From positions 145,504 to 209,503 of the forward strand of contig NW_004451516.1 in the NCBI RefSeq assembly GCF_000321225.1: a stretch of 64,000 nucleotides of DNA. The letters run 5' to 3'. How positions within the stretch are numbered: the first letter of the stretch is position 1; every line of letters begins with the position of its first letter. The position numbers and the translations under genes are program-made. Source of the DNA: Odobenus rosmarus divergens. Taxonomy: Eukaryota; Chordata; Mammalia; Carnivora; Odobenidae. Of this stretch, positions 11,712 through 23,621 are shown piece after piece. The notes beneath the pieces were generated by a model, which had not been told where the DNA came from, searched no databases, and worked only from the letters and a program-made list of their open reading frames with translations.

Positions 11712-12135
11712 TCATTAAACTGATTTTTTGAGTGCCTGCCCCCACAATGAAGTCACAAAGCAGGAGAGACTGACATGTAATAAAACCAGTCAAATACACA
11801 ATAACAATGTAATAATAAAGCCACATTTAAAGTTCATTATTAGCACACTGGAAAAGTGATTAAATCTGGAGAGTTAAGGGACACATTTTCAGGGTGATTC
11901 ACACACGAAAAATGTATGTCATGAAAAGAGTAATATCAAGATGCAAATGAAGAAAGAATATTTCAGACTGAGGGCACAGTGATATAACATGGAGGCACAA
12001 AGCTCCCTAGTGTTTCCTGAAAATTACAAACATTTTGATATTGCTAATGAGAAGTGGGGGATGAGGTTGGATAAGCAGTAGTAAAGATAAAAAGGGGTGG
12101 GAAGTATTCTAGATTTATCTAGTAGGCAGACTTAA
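11712..12135 (-). mobile_element. Possible L2 fragment, antisense
   Basis: Starts with TTGAGTGCCTGCCCCCACAA, similar to the reversed L2 end, and continues with purine-rich text (AGAGTTAAGGGACACATTTT, AATATTTCAGACTGAGGGCA) like other antisense L2 in the window. Very diverged. Confidence 0.4.
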
Positions 12136-12671
12136 TAAGACAAGGTCATATCTTTGATATGGAAGCTGGAAAACATGATTTTCACAAGTAAAAAAATTAA
12201 TTCAAGAATGAGATTTATATGAGAATATTCTCTATTTTTCCATATTCAATTATAGTTGTATAAGTGACTCATAAAGAATCAAAATTACAACTAATTTTCT
12301 TGGTAGAAAATCCTAAAGTAAAGAACAATGGCAAAGTCATGCTATGTAGATGTCTATTAACTCATATTTATTTTCTTTTCAATTTCTCATGTCTCTATTT
12401 CCTCATCTATAAAATTGCTAGTATAACTTAATTTTTAATTGATGCAATTAGACAATTTATAATTAGACTATACTAAATTTACTAAACAATCCCTGTTTAT
12501 AAATTGGCATACTAATGGTTCTCCGTTTCCTGTTCTAACAGGCAAAGACAGCACACTGAACAAAACAACAAAAATTGAACTTTTAGGTCTCGACGAGAAA
12601 TGATAATAATTGTAACTAGACTTTATGCCCTCTCCCTTACAGCATTATCTTTTCTCTGGTTTCTACACTAA

Positions 12672-12860
12672 TAGAGAGTTGGTGTGATATAGTAGATAAC
12701 TGGAAATTTAAAGATACCTAGACCTAAATTCAAATCCTGTAGTAATCTTGTGGTACGCTGTTTTATCTCTCTGAGCCTCAGTTTCCTTCTAATAATTCAT
12801 CTAAAAAGCAAGCACATAACAACCACAGGACACATGAGAATGATGAATGAGATCACATGG
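12672..12860 (+). mobile_element. MIR SINE, sense
   Basis: MIR order is readable: GTGTGATATAGTAGATAACT, ACCTAAATTCAAATCCTG, then TCTCTCTGAGCCTCAGTTTC at 12766-12785, the conserved MIR core, and a diverged 3' part. Confidence 0.72.
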
Positions 12861-13141
12861 CTATGGTTTATATCATGCAGAGCAGCTTTTAGGAAATTGT
12901 AATCCTTTTAGTTTTTTTAAACAAGTCACTATAAGGGCTATAGTTTCAAACTGACAACAACCATTATAAAAAAACATTAGCAAAGCCCTAGTTTCAGATA
13001 AAAAGAGCTACTCATTGAATGGACTATACCTAGGTAGTTTCAGAAGAAAATACTGAGGGGAAAAAAAAAGTATATATATATAGCCAGGTATTTTAACTAA
13101 GTGATTTGAAAAAGAAAATTTTAGACAAGCAATATTTTTTA

Positions 13142-13342
13142 CTTTTTATTTTTTTTAATTTTTAAAAATATTTTACTTATCAGCAAAAGAGAGAGAACAC
13201 AAGCAGAGGGAGCAGCAGGCGGAGAGGGAGAAGCAGGCTACCTGCTGAGCAAGGAGCCCAATGCAGGGCTCGATCCCAGGACCCTGGGATCATGACCTGA
13301 GCTGAGAGCAGATGCTTAATGACTGAGCCACCCAGGCATGCT
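13142..13342 (-). mobile_element. CAN-SINE, antisense, with perfect 18-bp target duplication
   Basis: T-rich tail at the left, then GAGAACACAAGCAGAGGGAG, GAGAAGCAGGCTACCTGCTG, ATCATGACCTGAGCTGAGAG and GACTGAGCCACCCAGG. Flanking GACAAGCAATATTTTTTA occurs at 13124-13141 and 13343-13360. Confidence 0.97.
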
Positions 13343-13843
13343 GACAAGCAATATTTTTTAAAGTGCCTCTACTTTGCACACAATAAGAACTTATAAGTGT
13401 AAAAGAAATTCTTAAACTTTTATTTATTCGTCCTTCAATTTGGACTACTCATTTCATAATATTTGGAAATTTTAAGAAAATAATATTACTTGGTTTCAAC
13501 AGAATGGAACTCTTCAAAATACTTCAAAAAATATCTTCATATTACTGAAAACACTGACAGATTTTAAATATTCATGTTTTATTTATATCATTTATATATA
13601 TTATATTTCTGTCATTCTTTTTATTGAAAAGGAAATTACTCAGGATGGAAAATATGTGATTAGAGAGAAAAATGTTTATGTTTATGTTGATTGTCATTCT
13701 GAAATAGTAGAAAATGTTCCAAACCATACAACAGTGTAATGTTTAAAATTATGTAAATTCAACTGCATATTATCACATTGGCAGTTTTTTAAGTCAAAGA
13801 ATATTAGTATGAAATATTTAATTTTTAAATGTATTTATTAAAT

Positions 13844-14066
13844 GGGGCACCTGGGTGTCTCAGTCAGTTAAGCATCTGCCTTCCGCTCAGGTCATGATCC
13901 CAGAGTCCTGGGATAGAGCCCAACGATGCTGTCATTTGGCTCCCTGCTCAGCGGGAAGTCTGCTTCTCCCTCTTCTTTTGCCTCTCCCCCCAGGCTTGTG
14001 AGTGCTCTCTCTCTCTATCTACTCAAATAGGTAAATAAAATCTTTATAAAAAAATAAAATAAAAAA
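13844..14066 (+). mobile_element. CAN-SINE, sense, with 13-bp target duplication
   Basis: Head GGGGCACCTGGGTGTCTCAG, middle TCATGATCCCAGAGTCCTGG, CT-rich stretch and A-rich tail. GTATTTATTAAAT flanks it at 13831-13843 and 14067-14079. Confidence 0.96.
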
Positions 14067-14244
14067 GTATTTATTAAATATGAAGACACCATAACTCATA
14101 AAACAAAGAAGAAACTATAGTCATAGAGGAGAAGGTATCTTAATGGGTGTGTGCAGGACACTTTTTAAAATATCTATGTCTGTTTTTTTGCTTTTATTTT
14201 TAAGTCAGTATAATGTTATTTATTGACATATTTTATTTCACATC

Positions 14245-14470
14245 AGCAAATGCTTATTCTGTGTCTACTATTCACCTCCTTATAAGATAAAGTACCTCCA
14301 TGAAAGGGCAGCTCAGTTTAGGCAGGAGAACAGATTAAAAAAACACTGAAGTATAATGCAATATGTTGTGTGAACTAGGCAGCTTGATAAGGAAATGCAA
14401 GAAAGTAAAATAGGTTGAAACTATGGTTTGGCTCAAAAGAAACTTTGAAGCTAGTTGGGTTAAAAAATGA
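14245..14470 (-). mobile_element. Probable L2 3'-end fragment, antisense
   Basis: CAGCAAATGCTTATTCTGTG followed by TACTATTC at the left edge resembles the reversed L2 terminus. The remainder is purine-rich and diverged. Confidence 0.42.
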
Positions 14471-14914
14471 AATTTATGGAACTAGGGGAAAAAAGCAAAA
14501 CAACAAATGATTAAGCGCAAAAAAAAAAAAAGTCCAGAGGAAACTTTGCATTATACCTAGAAGGATATCATGATTGGTTAGTAGTGAGACAAGATATTGA
14601 GATAAGGTCTTTATTTTAAATAAGGTTAGCTTTAAACGGAATATCAAGGAAAGGAAATAGATATACGAATTATTGGTAGAGAGAGGCCCCTGAAAATGGG
14701 CATTTGGAAGCATGTCTTGATATTACCCTCATGCCAATTTTGTATTCTCCATCTTAGATCCAAATGTTTTCTTTGCATTTTTAATGCCACTTTCCCAACA
14801 TGGGGATGTTTTTGTCCGGCCCCACAAGTTGCTGCTTATCAACAGTGTCCCCCAACTCTAGAGTCATCTCCAGATATAATGAGTTTGCTTCTTTATTAAT
14901 TTCCTAACTTTTGG

Positions 14915-15310
14915 TTCACTGATCACTAAGTGTCTAGTATATGCCAGGAGGCATGCTGGTGCAGATAAGAAAAAAGACAGAGTCCCTGGGTAGGTAAAGC
15001 TAACCATTTTGAGGGGAGGACTCCAGTTAAAAAGTAATTACAATAAACTTTCATGAGAGTCATGGTAGGGAACACAGGTGATGTGTAGCATGCAACAGGA
15101 AAATCCAATTCTAGGGGGATGAGAAAATGTATCTTGAAAGAAGTAATTTGTGAGCTTTGACCAGAAATGGGAGTATAGAGGGAATTAGACATAATGGGAG
15201 AGAAGGATTTGAAAGGAAGACGAAGAGGAAGTCAAGCAAAGGACCAGCCAGTGCCTAGGAGGCTAGTCCCATAGTGAAGGAAGCCTAGAACGGTATGTCT
15301 CAGAGGGGAA
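14915..15310 (-). mobile_element. L2 fragment, antisense
   Basis: ACTAAGTGTCTAGTATATGC and CCAGGAGGCATGCTGGTGCA match the reversed L2 end. Further right, GACAGAGTCCCTGGGTAG and the GAGGAAG/AGCAAAGG stretch keep the order of the L2 3' region read in reverse. Confidence 0.65.
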
Positions 15311-15398
15311 ACTGAGGCAACTGCACTTCCTGCATCCCAATAATTTCCTCCTCCTTATTTATTTCATCTTAAAATAAAGGGCCTCTGAAAACGTAAGC

Positions 15399-15486
15399 GA
15401 GAGAGAGAGGAGAAAAAGGAGGAGATCGAGGAGGACGAGAAGGAGAAGGGGTAGGAGGAAGGGAGGTAAAAGAAGGAAAACAGAGC
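15399..15486. repeat. GA-rich low-complexity tract
   Basis: Mostly purine sequence (GAGAGAGAGAGGAGAAAAAG, GGAGGAAGGGAGG) with a few pyrimidine interruptions. No unit is regular enough to be called a microsatellite. Confidence 0.85.
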
Positions 15487-15514
15487 TAAAGAAACTGTAA
15501 GTGACATCTCTGCA

Positions 15515-15735
15515 CAATGCTTTTATGTGGACTATCTCATCTGATCATCATGGCCGCTATCTTGGGGAGGTACTGCAATCATCCACATTGCAATTGCAAT
15601 CATACACATTGCACAGGTGAAAATGAAACTGAGCCCTAGAGAAAAAATAATGAGTCCTGCAGTCATAAAGATACAACGGGTCATAAGAGGAGAGACCCAC
15701 AGCCCATGCTCTCAGGTTTCAAACTCCTTTCCCCA
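15515..15735 (-). mobile_element. MIR-like fragment, antisense, with an internal 18-bp duplication
   Basis: TGGACTATCTCATCTGATCA, GGGGAGGTACTGC and GAAACTGAGCCCTAGAG follow the reversed MIR order (ATCTCATTTAATCCTCAC..GAAACTGAGGC). GCAATCATCCACATTGCA (15575-15592) is repeated with one change at 15596-15613. Confidence 0.52.
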
Positions 15736-17734
15736 GATCTACTATTTATTTTAAATGTTTGTAATATAGCCTGGGAACCTTGATGTTTATGCTAAAGGCA
15801 AAAGCATAAAATTATCTTGGTACATAGAGTCTATCTTCCTTTCTATCAAAAGCTTTATTTCTCTTCTCACATTCTCTTTGTATAACTTCTTAAACCATGA
15901 AGTTTAGATTCAGCTATGGCATTAAGATGGGAAAGAGTTGCAGGAGTACTTCTTCTAAATAATCTGCAGTAGCATTTTCGCCCTCTGAAAAACTGGGGGC
16001 TGCATTTTAACTTGAAAAGAAAACACTTAGGTGTTTTTTGAACTTCTGTGGGTCTCTGTGCTACTGAAATTAATCTGGGATTAGCATGTTTGGGTTGGTG
16101 AATGAAACCATTCGATCGGACCCCTTCTCAGCTATTCCAGAGAGCTTTTGCTCACGTACATCTATTTTTAGTAATCCACATACATTATCCATCTACATTA
16201 TGTCCACCTATTTTTATCAACTTATGTGATTGCATGTGTTATAATTTCTTCTGTTTCTTTTGCCCGATTTGAGATGTTAATACTAGCCCCCAACATGTGT
16301 CACTGATTTCTGTCTCTAAAACCAGTAAGAGCAAAAGGATGAAGGCCTGTGCTGGGATGGATTCCTTCGAGATGTGACAGACTTTGCCATTCTCAACTTT
16401 AAGAGCCACCCTTGAGGAGATATTTCAGGATATTCGTTTTCCTTTAATGATGCCAAAAATGAAGTAATACAAGAGATGTTGGTGGTGATTAAATAGAATT
16501 ATGCCACCAAAAACATGATTATAGGCGGCTTTAATTTGAATAGTAATTTTTAAGTTTTGTTGTGAATGAGGTCTAAGAGGCTGCCTGCTCCATTTTAGTA
16601 AGGTGTTTTACATATGCATGCACACACCCTGTGCATAATGACAGTCTCTTGCTCCACTATACGTTCTAGATGAGGAAGAGGCTATCTAATTTGAATGTGA
16701 GAACACAATTGAAAACGTTTCATTCAAATTATGTAAAAATATAGAAAGCAGAGTGGAGGGTCACGGGAAAACCAGCAGGTACCCTTTAAAATGTATTCTT
16801 CCTGATAAAATAATTTGTTGAAAACCAAAAGGATTTAAAACTGCTGGTGAAGTAAAGAGGAATTTGGCTGCCATACCTTGTAGTTAACAATATCCCATGA
16901 GTATCAAAATATTCTGGGTCTTTAGAATAAAATTGTTTTTAAACAACTACCCCAAACATCATTCGGAAGGCAGTCATTTTAATGCAATGGATTGTTGTCA
17001 ATGTTACCTTTGTCAAGGCCTTTTCAAAACTGACAGAATTTAAAAGCCTCTAGGTGGTTGTGATGACATCTCCACTGTCAGAGATTCGGTAAGAATCACA
17101 ATTCTCCTTTTCTGAGACTGACAGTGCGGTGGGCTCAGATATCTAAGATAATTCCTAATCTTTTGAAAAAATAAGCAAAGGAGATAATATATTTCTCAGA
17201 ATCCTTGAAACTAAAGTGTGTATCCATACAAATAAAATATATAGTAGCTATCATATTAGTAAGTAATGTAACTCTGTTTATTTCATTAACTGGTACACTG
17301 TTCAGCCCAGGCTCTGAACCTAAGAGTTTGACAGCTCAGCGAAGTCTAAGCTTCCCTGTAACTCCCAAGACTCAACATCACACCACTGGAAAGGTTGCAT
17401 ATTTAGAAGGTCACTTCCTCATGAGATCTTAACCTTTGGCCTACTCCAAGCTCAATATCTCTTGTCTTACTTTTTGAGTTAGAAATTTATCCATGTATCT
17501 TCTGGTAGAATCCAGCCAAAAATCATAGTTGAGATTTACGCAAAGTTGAAGATGCAGCTCACAGACATGGCCCCAGGAGTGATTCTTTTAAAGATATCTA
17601 ACTATCTATCTCTCTACATATATTAGGCCTAACATTTTCACTTTTTTTCCAGTTACTGAAATTTCAAGGGATTTGAGAAGAAAAGAGAAGACACTTTTGA
17701 TAGCCTAATTCTAATACCTCACCCAAATTGACTT

Positions 17735-18975
17735 CTCAGGGGGCATTTAACAAAATTGATCACTCTTTCTTAATTGAAATGCTATCTTCAATTGATTTCT
17801 CGTACTTGATTTCCTCCTTCCTTACTGACTGCTATTTAGCAATTTCTTTTACTGTTCTGACTCATAACCCAACAGACACTATAACGAGGGAAGGCAATCC
17901 CCTTCATTTTCTGCTTACATTCATTCTCCCAACGATTTTCTCTGGTCCCATATTTTTATTTTTTTATTTTTTTAAAGATTGTATTTATTTATTGGAGAGA
18001 GAGAGCACGCATGAGTGGGGCAGGGTCGGAGGGAAAAGCAGGCTCCCTGCAGAGCAGGGGATCATGACCTGAGCCAAAGGAAGACGTATAACCAACTGAG
18101 CCACCCAGGTGCCCAAAGTCCCATATTTTTAAAGGGCAGCTCAAACTTAACAAATTCAAATATGAGTCCTGATTTGCTGTTCAAAACTTTCTTCTACCTG
18201 AGTCTCCTCATCTCAGTTAATGGCAGTTCTGTTCTTCTATTTGCTCTGGGTAAATAATTGGTAGTCATCCATGATTTTCTTCCACTTACGCCCCATGTCC
18301 AATCCATCAGCATTTTCTGTCATCTCATTCTTCAGAATATTGCAAAAAGCCAGCCATTCCTCAAGATTTTGTCCCTCATGCTAGCGCACTATTCAATCAC
18401 AAGTTCCACGCATTCTACTTTCTAGGTATCTTTAAAATCTATGCACTTCCCATAATTCCCTGTGACATTTCACAGCCAAATTCACCATCACTGCCCACCT
18501 GAATTTTTGGTAAGGTTTTCTCATTTTTCTTCCTTTTATCCACACCCAGCTAGGATACCACATGGCATCCAGTGATATGGTGTTTTTTCAAACATGTGTT
18601 TACAACATACCCTTGCTAAAAATTCTTCCCATTGCCCTCAGGTTAAGTAAAAATTCCTTAACAAGAACTACACAAGGTCCCACATGACCTGGTACCCTGA
18701 TTCCTTTCCAGGTTCTTGCCTTTCCTCCTCTCAAAACCCACTGGGCGTCTTTTGGTTTACCTGCCCATGTGCAAGTTCCGTTCTTAATCTATCTCTTCAT
18801 GATAATAATTCAAAGATCTGCTTAAGATCTCATTTCCTTCAGAAAGCCTATTTTTTCCTTTGGATTACTTTTCCAAAATCTGTCTTCTTGATTGATTTTT
18901 CACTTTAATCACCTTTGTATCTTCAGATCCTTCACACAATTCCTAAGCATCTACTCAATATGATATTTCAAAAAA
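17735..18975 (+). mobile_element. L2 (CR1-type LINE) remnant, sense, with part of the reverse-transcriptase region
   Basis: The translation at about 17740-17850 reads AFNKIDHSFLIEML, a decayed form of the AFDTVDHxLL motif of CR1/L2 reverse transcriptases. To the right come TCTCAGTTAATGGCAGTTCT, CCCATGTCCAATCCATCAGC, CACAAGGTCCCACATGACCT and AGATCTCATTTCCTTCAGAA, in the order of the L2 3' half. It ends in a decayed 3' terminus. Frames are broken, so it is a fossil. A CAN-SINE (17959-18117) interrupts it. Confidence 0.8.
17959..18117 (-). mobile_element. CAN-SINE, antisense, internally deleted, nested in the L2
   Basis: T-rich tail, GAGAGAGAGAGCACGCATGA, AGCAGGCTCCCTGC, then a jump from GAGCAGGGG straight to ATCATGACCTGAGCC: the usual 'agcccgatgcggggctcgatcc' part is missing. 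GTCCCATATTTTTA flanks it at 17945-17958 and 18118-18131. Confidence 0.95.
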
Positions 18976-19550
18976 ATAAATTCTAGGAATGACTACAAAT
19001 AAAACGCTTACTTTCTCAGATATATGTTAGCTTTTTCCCAGAAAAATGGGAATAATAATACTGTATATCATATAGTTGTGTATAGGTGACATAAAGTAGC
19101 CATAGAAAGACAGTATATCAATACTAATAGTTAATAAATAATAACAATTATTATTTTCAGTTAAAATAATCATACCTAAATATCATTATGATTATTTTAG
19201 AGATAATACGAGTGTTCAAATATTTTGCCAGGGAAGAAGACAGGGTAACCAATGGAAAAAAATCTAAGATGAGACTTGGGATAGAACTGAGAGAATGCAT
19301 AGCTGCTTTGCTCATATTTGAGGGGTGTGCAGAGAAAAAGGGAATTAGCAAAAGAAATAGGGAAAAGACAACAGATTAAAAACAAGTTAATTCCATGTCA
19401 TGAACTATTGAATTCCCTTTGCAGTGACAAATCTTCCTTCTCTGATAATCAGATTGAGTAATTAATGCTAGCAGCAGCCTTTGTATCTAAATTTATTTAA
19501 GCAAGAAATCAAATTTCTTGATTTCTAAATCAAAATAATGTATAATGATA

Positions 19551-20175
19551 AGGAAATTATTGTGACTTTCCTTCTGTGGCCAAGGAAGGCTTCTCAGAGG
19601 ATATTCAACTTAAACTAAATGATAAAGGATAAGGAAAATCTGTACAGAATGAAACTGTGGGGGTGAAAGGGATTTTAGATGGTAAAAACAACATAAACAA
19701 GTTTAGGTACAAGATTTGCTTTGGGAACAAAGAGTAGACCAGTTTTATATATACTGCTAAGGAAAGTAGAAGATTTTGAAACAACACATTGAAGTCTGAG
19801 TGTGAGGAAGCTCAAATGCCAAGGTAAGAAAGATATTGACAGTTTATGTTATAAAGAATAATGGATTTTCAGCTGAATATTCATATGCTGTAAGTGATAT
19901 ATTGGTGAAATTGATATAGTTATACTTTCACATGTGCAGAAGGGAAAGACATTGTAAGAAGAGGTATCAAACTAGAGGTAAATTTCAGAATTTGGGATAG
20001 AGATTCCATTATAAAAGGCTGAACTGGAGAAATAGGAGTGAGAATGAAAAAAGCCATTGTGAAATTACAAAATAAAAGGCAAATGAGGGAAAAAATAGAG
20101 AGAGATCAGAGGAAAAAGAGGTGTCAGAGATGATTCCTATGATTCGAGCTTGAAGAACTTGGAGAAAAAAATGAC
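19551..20175 (-). mobile_element. Probable L2 fragment, antisense
   Basis: CAAGGAAGGCTTCTCAGAGG at the left edge is the reversed L2 motif 'cctcagagaggccttccctg'. The following purine-rich text keeps a similar order but is badly decayed. Confidence 0.52.
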
Positions 20176-20489
20176 ATTTACACAAACATGTGGGTGTGAT
20201 GTTTTGTCACTGACATTAAGCTGAATTGCCAAGACACAGCCTCATAAGACTACTAATTATCTCCTGGGATTAGTATATCTGCTCATCACTCAGCCATCAT
20301 GGCTGATGTTGGCAGTTCCTTGGTCGGAAAAAGGACAAGTCAGAAAAATGAGAGGGATAAATCAGAAATACAAGCTTCATCTATTTTAATAAATAACATT
20401 AATTACCGGTACATGTTGAAATGGAATAGTCCCCTTTAAAATTTAAACATCATTTTTAACAAATGTAGAAACACTTTTTCACTTTATTT

Positions 20490-20925
20490 ATGCAGTCTAT
20501 ATTCATTGAGTCTTTACATGGCACAAGGCATAGAGAAGGAAGCACAAAGTGTAAATATGGTCTAAGTAACACAAAATCCTTTGACGGATCCAAAAAGGAA
20601 AGAATCCACGAGTAAACTTCACAGGGTAAATATTACTTGAATGTAGCCTCAGGGCATCAAAGAATGTGAAAGACTTGGTGAGAGGAGTGACTTTCCGGTA
20701 GACAAGGATGGTATGAAAAAGATGCTCATAGGTGCAAAAAAACAAGGAACTGGAGGGGAAGTGTCTAGCTTGGTAAAGATACAGGTCACACATAGAGGAG
20801 AAAAAAAATGTGTAAGTTAGGACTCTGTTGTAAAGGCCATGAATGCCAAAATCAAGGCTTTGGACTTTTTAAATAGGAAATGGGGAGTTGTTGCAGGTGT
20901 TCAGTTCTGATTAAAATAATAATAA
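20490..20925 (-). mobile_element. L2 fragment, antisense
   Basis: Starts with CATTGAGTCTTTACATGGCA (reversed L2 terminus). Near the right end come AAAGGCCATGAATGCCAAAA, GGCTTTGGACTTTTTAAATA and GGAAATGGGGAGTTGTTGCA, equivalents of the reversed L2 stretch around 'ccttaccatggccta'. Confidence 0.62.
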
Positions 20926-21189
20926 GCCAACACCATGGACCAGGCACACACCAGCCCTGCTGTCAGTGAATACTCCCCCGACGAATGAATGCCTCAATGA
21001 GATAAATTGCTGTATTTACTATTATGGGGGATACAAAGTTAAGCAAATTGCAGATGATGCCACTTAGTAACTAACGACACAGCTAAAGGAGAAAACAGGC
21101 AACATTTATTCTCATATCCCCACAACATAGGATAGGATTTATGAAACAGGCTACCCTAGATGTTTAAAAAACTCTGCAAGGGCTTGACA

Positions 21190-21640
21190 ACAGCCACTAT
21201 TCACTGATCCCCACTACGAGTCAGGCAATATTCTAGGTCCATACAATGTCATCATGCCACTTCCCTCCTCAAAAACCCTTCAGGGTCTTCCTATTGCTTG
21301 TAGTAGAAAAATAAGAACGCCTTACACTGCACATAAGCCCTACAAGACTTGTAGGCAAATCTCATTACAGGTACTTTCTCACACTCTATATTCCAGCCAT
21401 CCAGGCATAGTGGCTTTTCAGAACATAAATTCTTTCTTGCATCTTTGCATTTGTTGTTTTTTCTGCTAGAAATGTTTTTCTCCCAGAGTCTTAGAGGACC
21501 AGCTTCTTCTCATCCTTCAAGTTTATTTCTAAAATAATGGTATTTATTTAGTTGTTGGTTATCACTTCCCAAGTATAGAAAGCATTTGGTACATAATAGG
21601 TCATCATAACTATTTGCGGAATCCATGAATGCAAGGATCA
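21190..21640 (+). mobile_element. L2 fragment, sense
   Basis: From about 21250: GCCACTTCCCTCCTCAAAAA, CCCTTCAGGGTCTTCCTATT, CACATAAGCCCTACAAGACT, TCCAGCCATCC and TTCTGCTAGAAATG, in the order of the L2 3' region. Only diverged frames remain. Confidence 0.72.
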
Positions 21641-22074
21641 TTTTATTTTAATTCTTAGAAAACTCAGTCAGGAACCACCTAGCTTAATGATGAGGAAGGA
21701 TTGCTCAGAAATATTAAAATAATTCAAGCCAGGTCACCAAGGTACTAAGTGTTAGAACACAGATTAGAAAATTATCCCAAAGTCTTTCCACTGTCCTCCA
21801 CCATCTTCCTTTATAAAGAAGGAGAAATTGATTCCAGATTTTGAGGCCTTCAGAGAGTTGTAGCATTTGGCCTGGAACTTTGATGGAGGACATAAGAGGA
21901 TGATCAGAAAAATAAAGGTGCAGATGTGGGATCACTGAGTAGCTGAAATCCCTTAAGAAGGAAAACATCTGTGAACAAATAGTGGCCTTTTTCTGATTCT
22001 TTTCCAATTAGAAGTTTTTTCTTCTTCTCTTCTTCCTAGAATAATAATATTAAAATACTTTGATATTAAACCTC

Positions 22075-22250
22075 TCTCATTTAGTCCTTGAAACACTTTA
22101 AGATAGATGCTATTACTCTTCCCTATTATACCGTGGAAATCAATGATTAAAAGAAATTATAGAACTTGCTTCACCCATATGAATAGCAAGTAAATAGCTG
22201 AGGAAAAGTTTGATTATAGGTCTGCCTGCCTCTTTTAACCTCAATTCAAT
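22075..22250 (-). mobile_element. MIR-like fragment, antisense
   Basis: CTCATTTAGTCCTTGAAACA, AGATGCTATTACTCTTCCC, then AGCAAGTAAATAGCTGAGG. This is the reversed MIR layout (atttaatcctcac..attattatcccc..gctagtaagtggcagag). Confidence 0.57.
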
Positions 22251-22324
22251 AAGCACGAATTGTCATTTATAGTCTTTCTTTTACCAGACCCCCAAATTAT
22301 GGCATTTTTACAATTTCCCCATTT

Positions 22325-22460
22325 TGCCTAGAGACATTTTAATTCTCTTCAACAAATATTTATTGATTGCCTATTATGTGGCAGATACTCTGCTAAGTGC
22401 CAGAAAATAGAAGGATGAATAAGACGTATATAGCACCTGCCTTTCTTGAGTTTTTAATTC
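22325..22460 (-). mobile_element. L2 3'-end fragment, antisense
   Basis: TTCAACAAATATTTATTGAT, GCCTATTATGTGGCAGATAC and TCTGCTAAGTGCCAG: a well-kept reversed L2 terminus. GCACCTGCCTTTCTTGAG follows as the reversed 'ccatgagggcag' stretch. Confidence 0.75.
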
Positions 22461-23099
22461 TAAGATTCAAATCTCTTTTGCACTTCATGAATATTTTCAA
22501 TTTAAATGAGACAACTTGGATGTGAAATTTTCTGCTTCGCAGAATATATCCTGGAATATGTATAGAGTTAGACAAGCATCTTCCCAAGGTTTGGGGCATT
22601 TTACAGATTTGCAGATGAATGGTGTGTTCCAATGTAATAGATCTCTCTTAGACCTTGCTGAGGATATTGGTGTATGGTAGTGGTTTGGGGTGTATACACA
22701 CCTACGTGCACACACATGCACACACATATAGGTATATTCTGCGGAAGGCATGGGAGTCAGTGAAGAGGGGGATGTTATTTGGTTTATTTTGGCAAACAAA
22801 AAGAAATACAAATTGGAACAAAAAGCAATGTTGTGTGGGAAACAACATGGGGAAGTATAGAGAATGGGAATGTGTTGGTAGAAGCCAACCTAATAAATTC
22901 CAGTTTTTGTTCTGACTTTGGAAAATATGCTATTGGTATTAGGGTTAAAGTACTAGGAAAAAAGGATTTATGGGAAAATAAATTTAAAATCATGAAATAT
23001 CTTGTTTTTCACCTTTGCCATTTTTTTATAATCTCAAAATAAGGCTTTGCCCCTGTTTTCTGTCAATGCCAGCCCTCTCTACCTAGGAAAAATAATTAT

Positions 23100-23304
23100 T
23101 TTTTAAAGAGGTTATTTATTTATTTGAAAAAGAGAGGGAGCACAGGAGAGAGAGATAGAGATAAATAGAGCAAGGACCAGCGAGGGGAGAGGGAGAAGCA
23201 GGCTCCGCTCTGAGCAGGGAGCCCGATGTGGGACTTGATCTCAGGACCCTGGGATCATGACCTGAGCAAAAAGCAGACACTTAACCTACTGAGCCACCCA
23301 GGTT
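23100..23304 (-). mobile_element. CAN-SINE, antisense
   Basis: T-rich tail, GAGGGAGCACAGGAGAGAGA, GAGAAGCAGGCTCC, GATCATGACCTGAGC and TACTGAGCCACCCAGG. Its head is cut by a few bases at the right end. No clean target duplication seen. It ends about 320 bp before the last RGS21 exon. Confidence 0.93.
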
Positions 23305-23621
23305 AATTTTTAGTCTCTGGTTGGTCTCTTCACATCAAGCATGCCTTAGTTTGCTGTTGGCTGCTTCCCCAAATGAGCACCTTTTTACTGTCCTCCCATT
23401 AAAACTATGAAAAGATCACAAAAAAAAGAAAAAGAGAAATAATTAAACCAAATACGTGTTCTACATTCCAGGAAAAAAATGTATGACTTTTTCTGCTGTT
23501 GTGCATCAGATTAACTTTGTGTTTAGAAAAAGAATTCAAATAATATGTGTATCTACTAACGGTATAAACCATGTATTCCTTGACTAAACTAGTGTAATGA
23601 TATGCAAACTTATTTCCACAG

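Larger units (their letters stand above)
8627..23621 (+). other. RGS21: RGS21 intron between the 167-nt and last coding exons
   Basis: Intron of 14,995 bp, GT (8627) to AG (23621). It contains two L1 pieces (9439, 10485), several CAN-SINEs, a 1.2-kb L2 and further L2 and MIR scraps, all listed separately. Stretches in which I recognise nothing: 8851-9425, 9678-10470, 11328-11711, 12136-12671, 12861-13123, 13361-13830, 15736-17734, 18976-19550, 22461-23090 and 23305-23621. The stretch 15736-17734 is the longest part without recognisable repeats. Confidence 0.85.
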
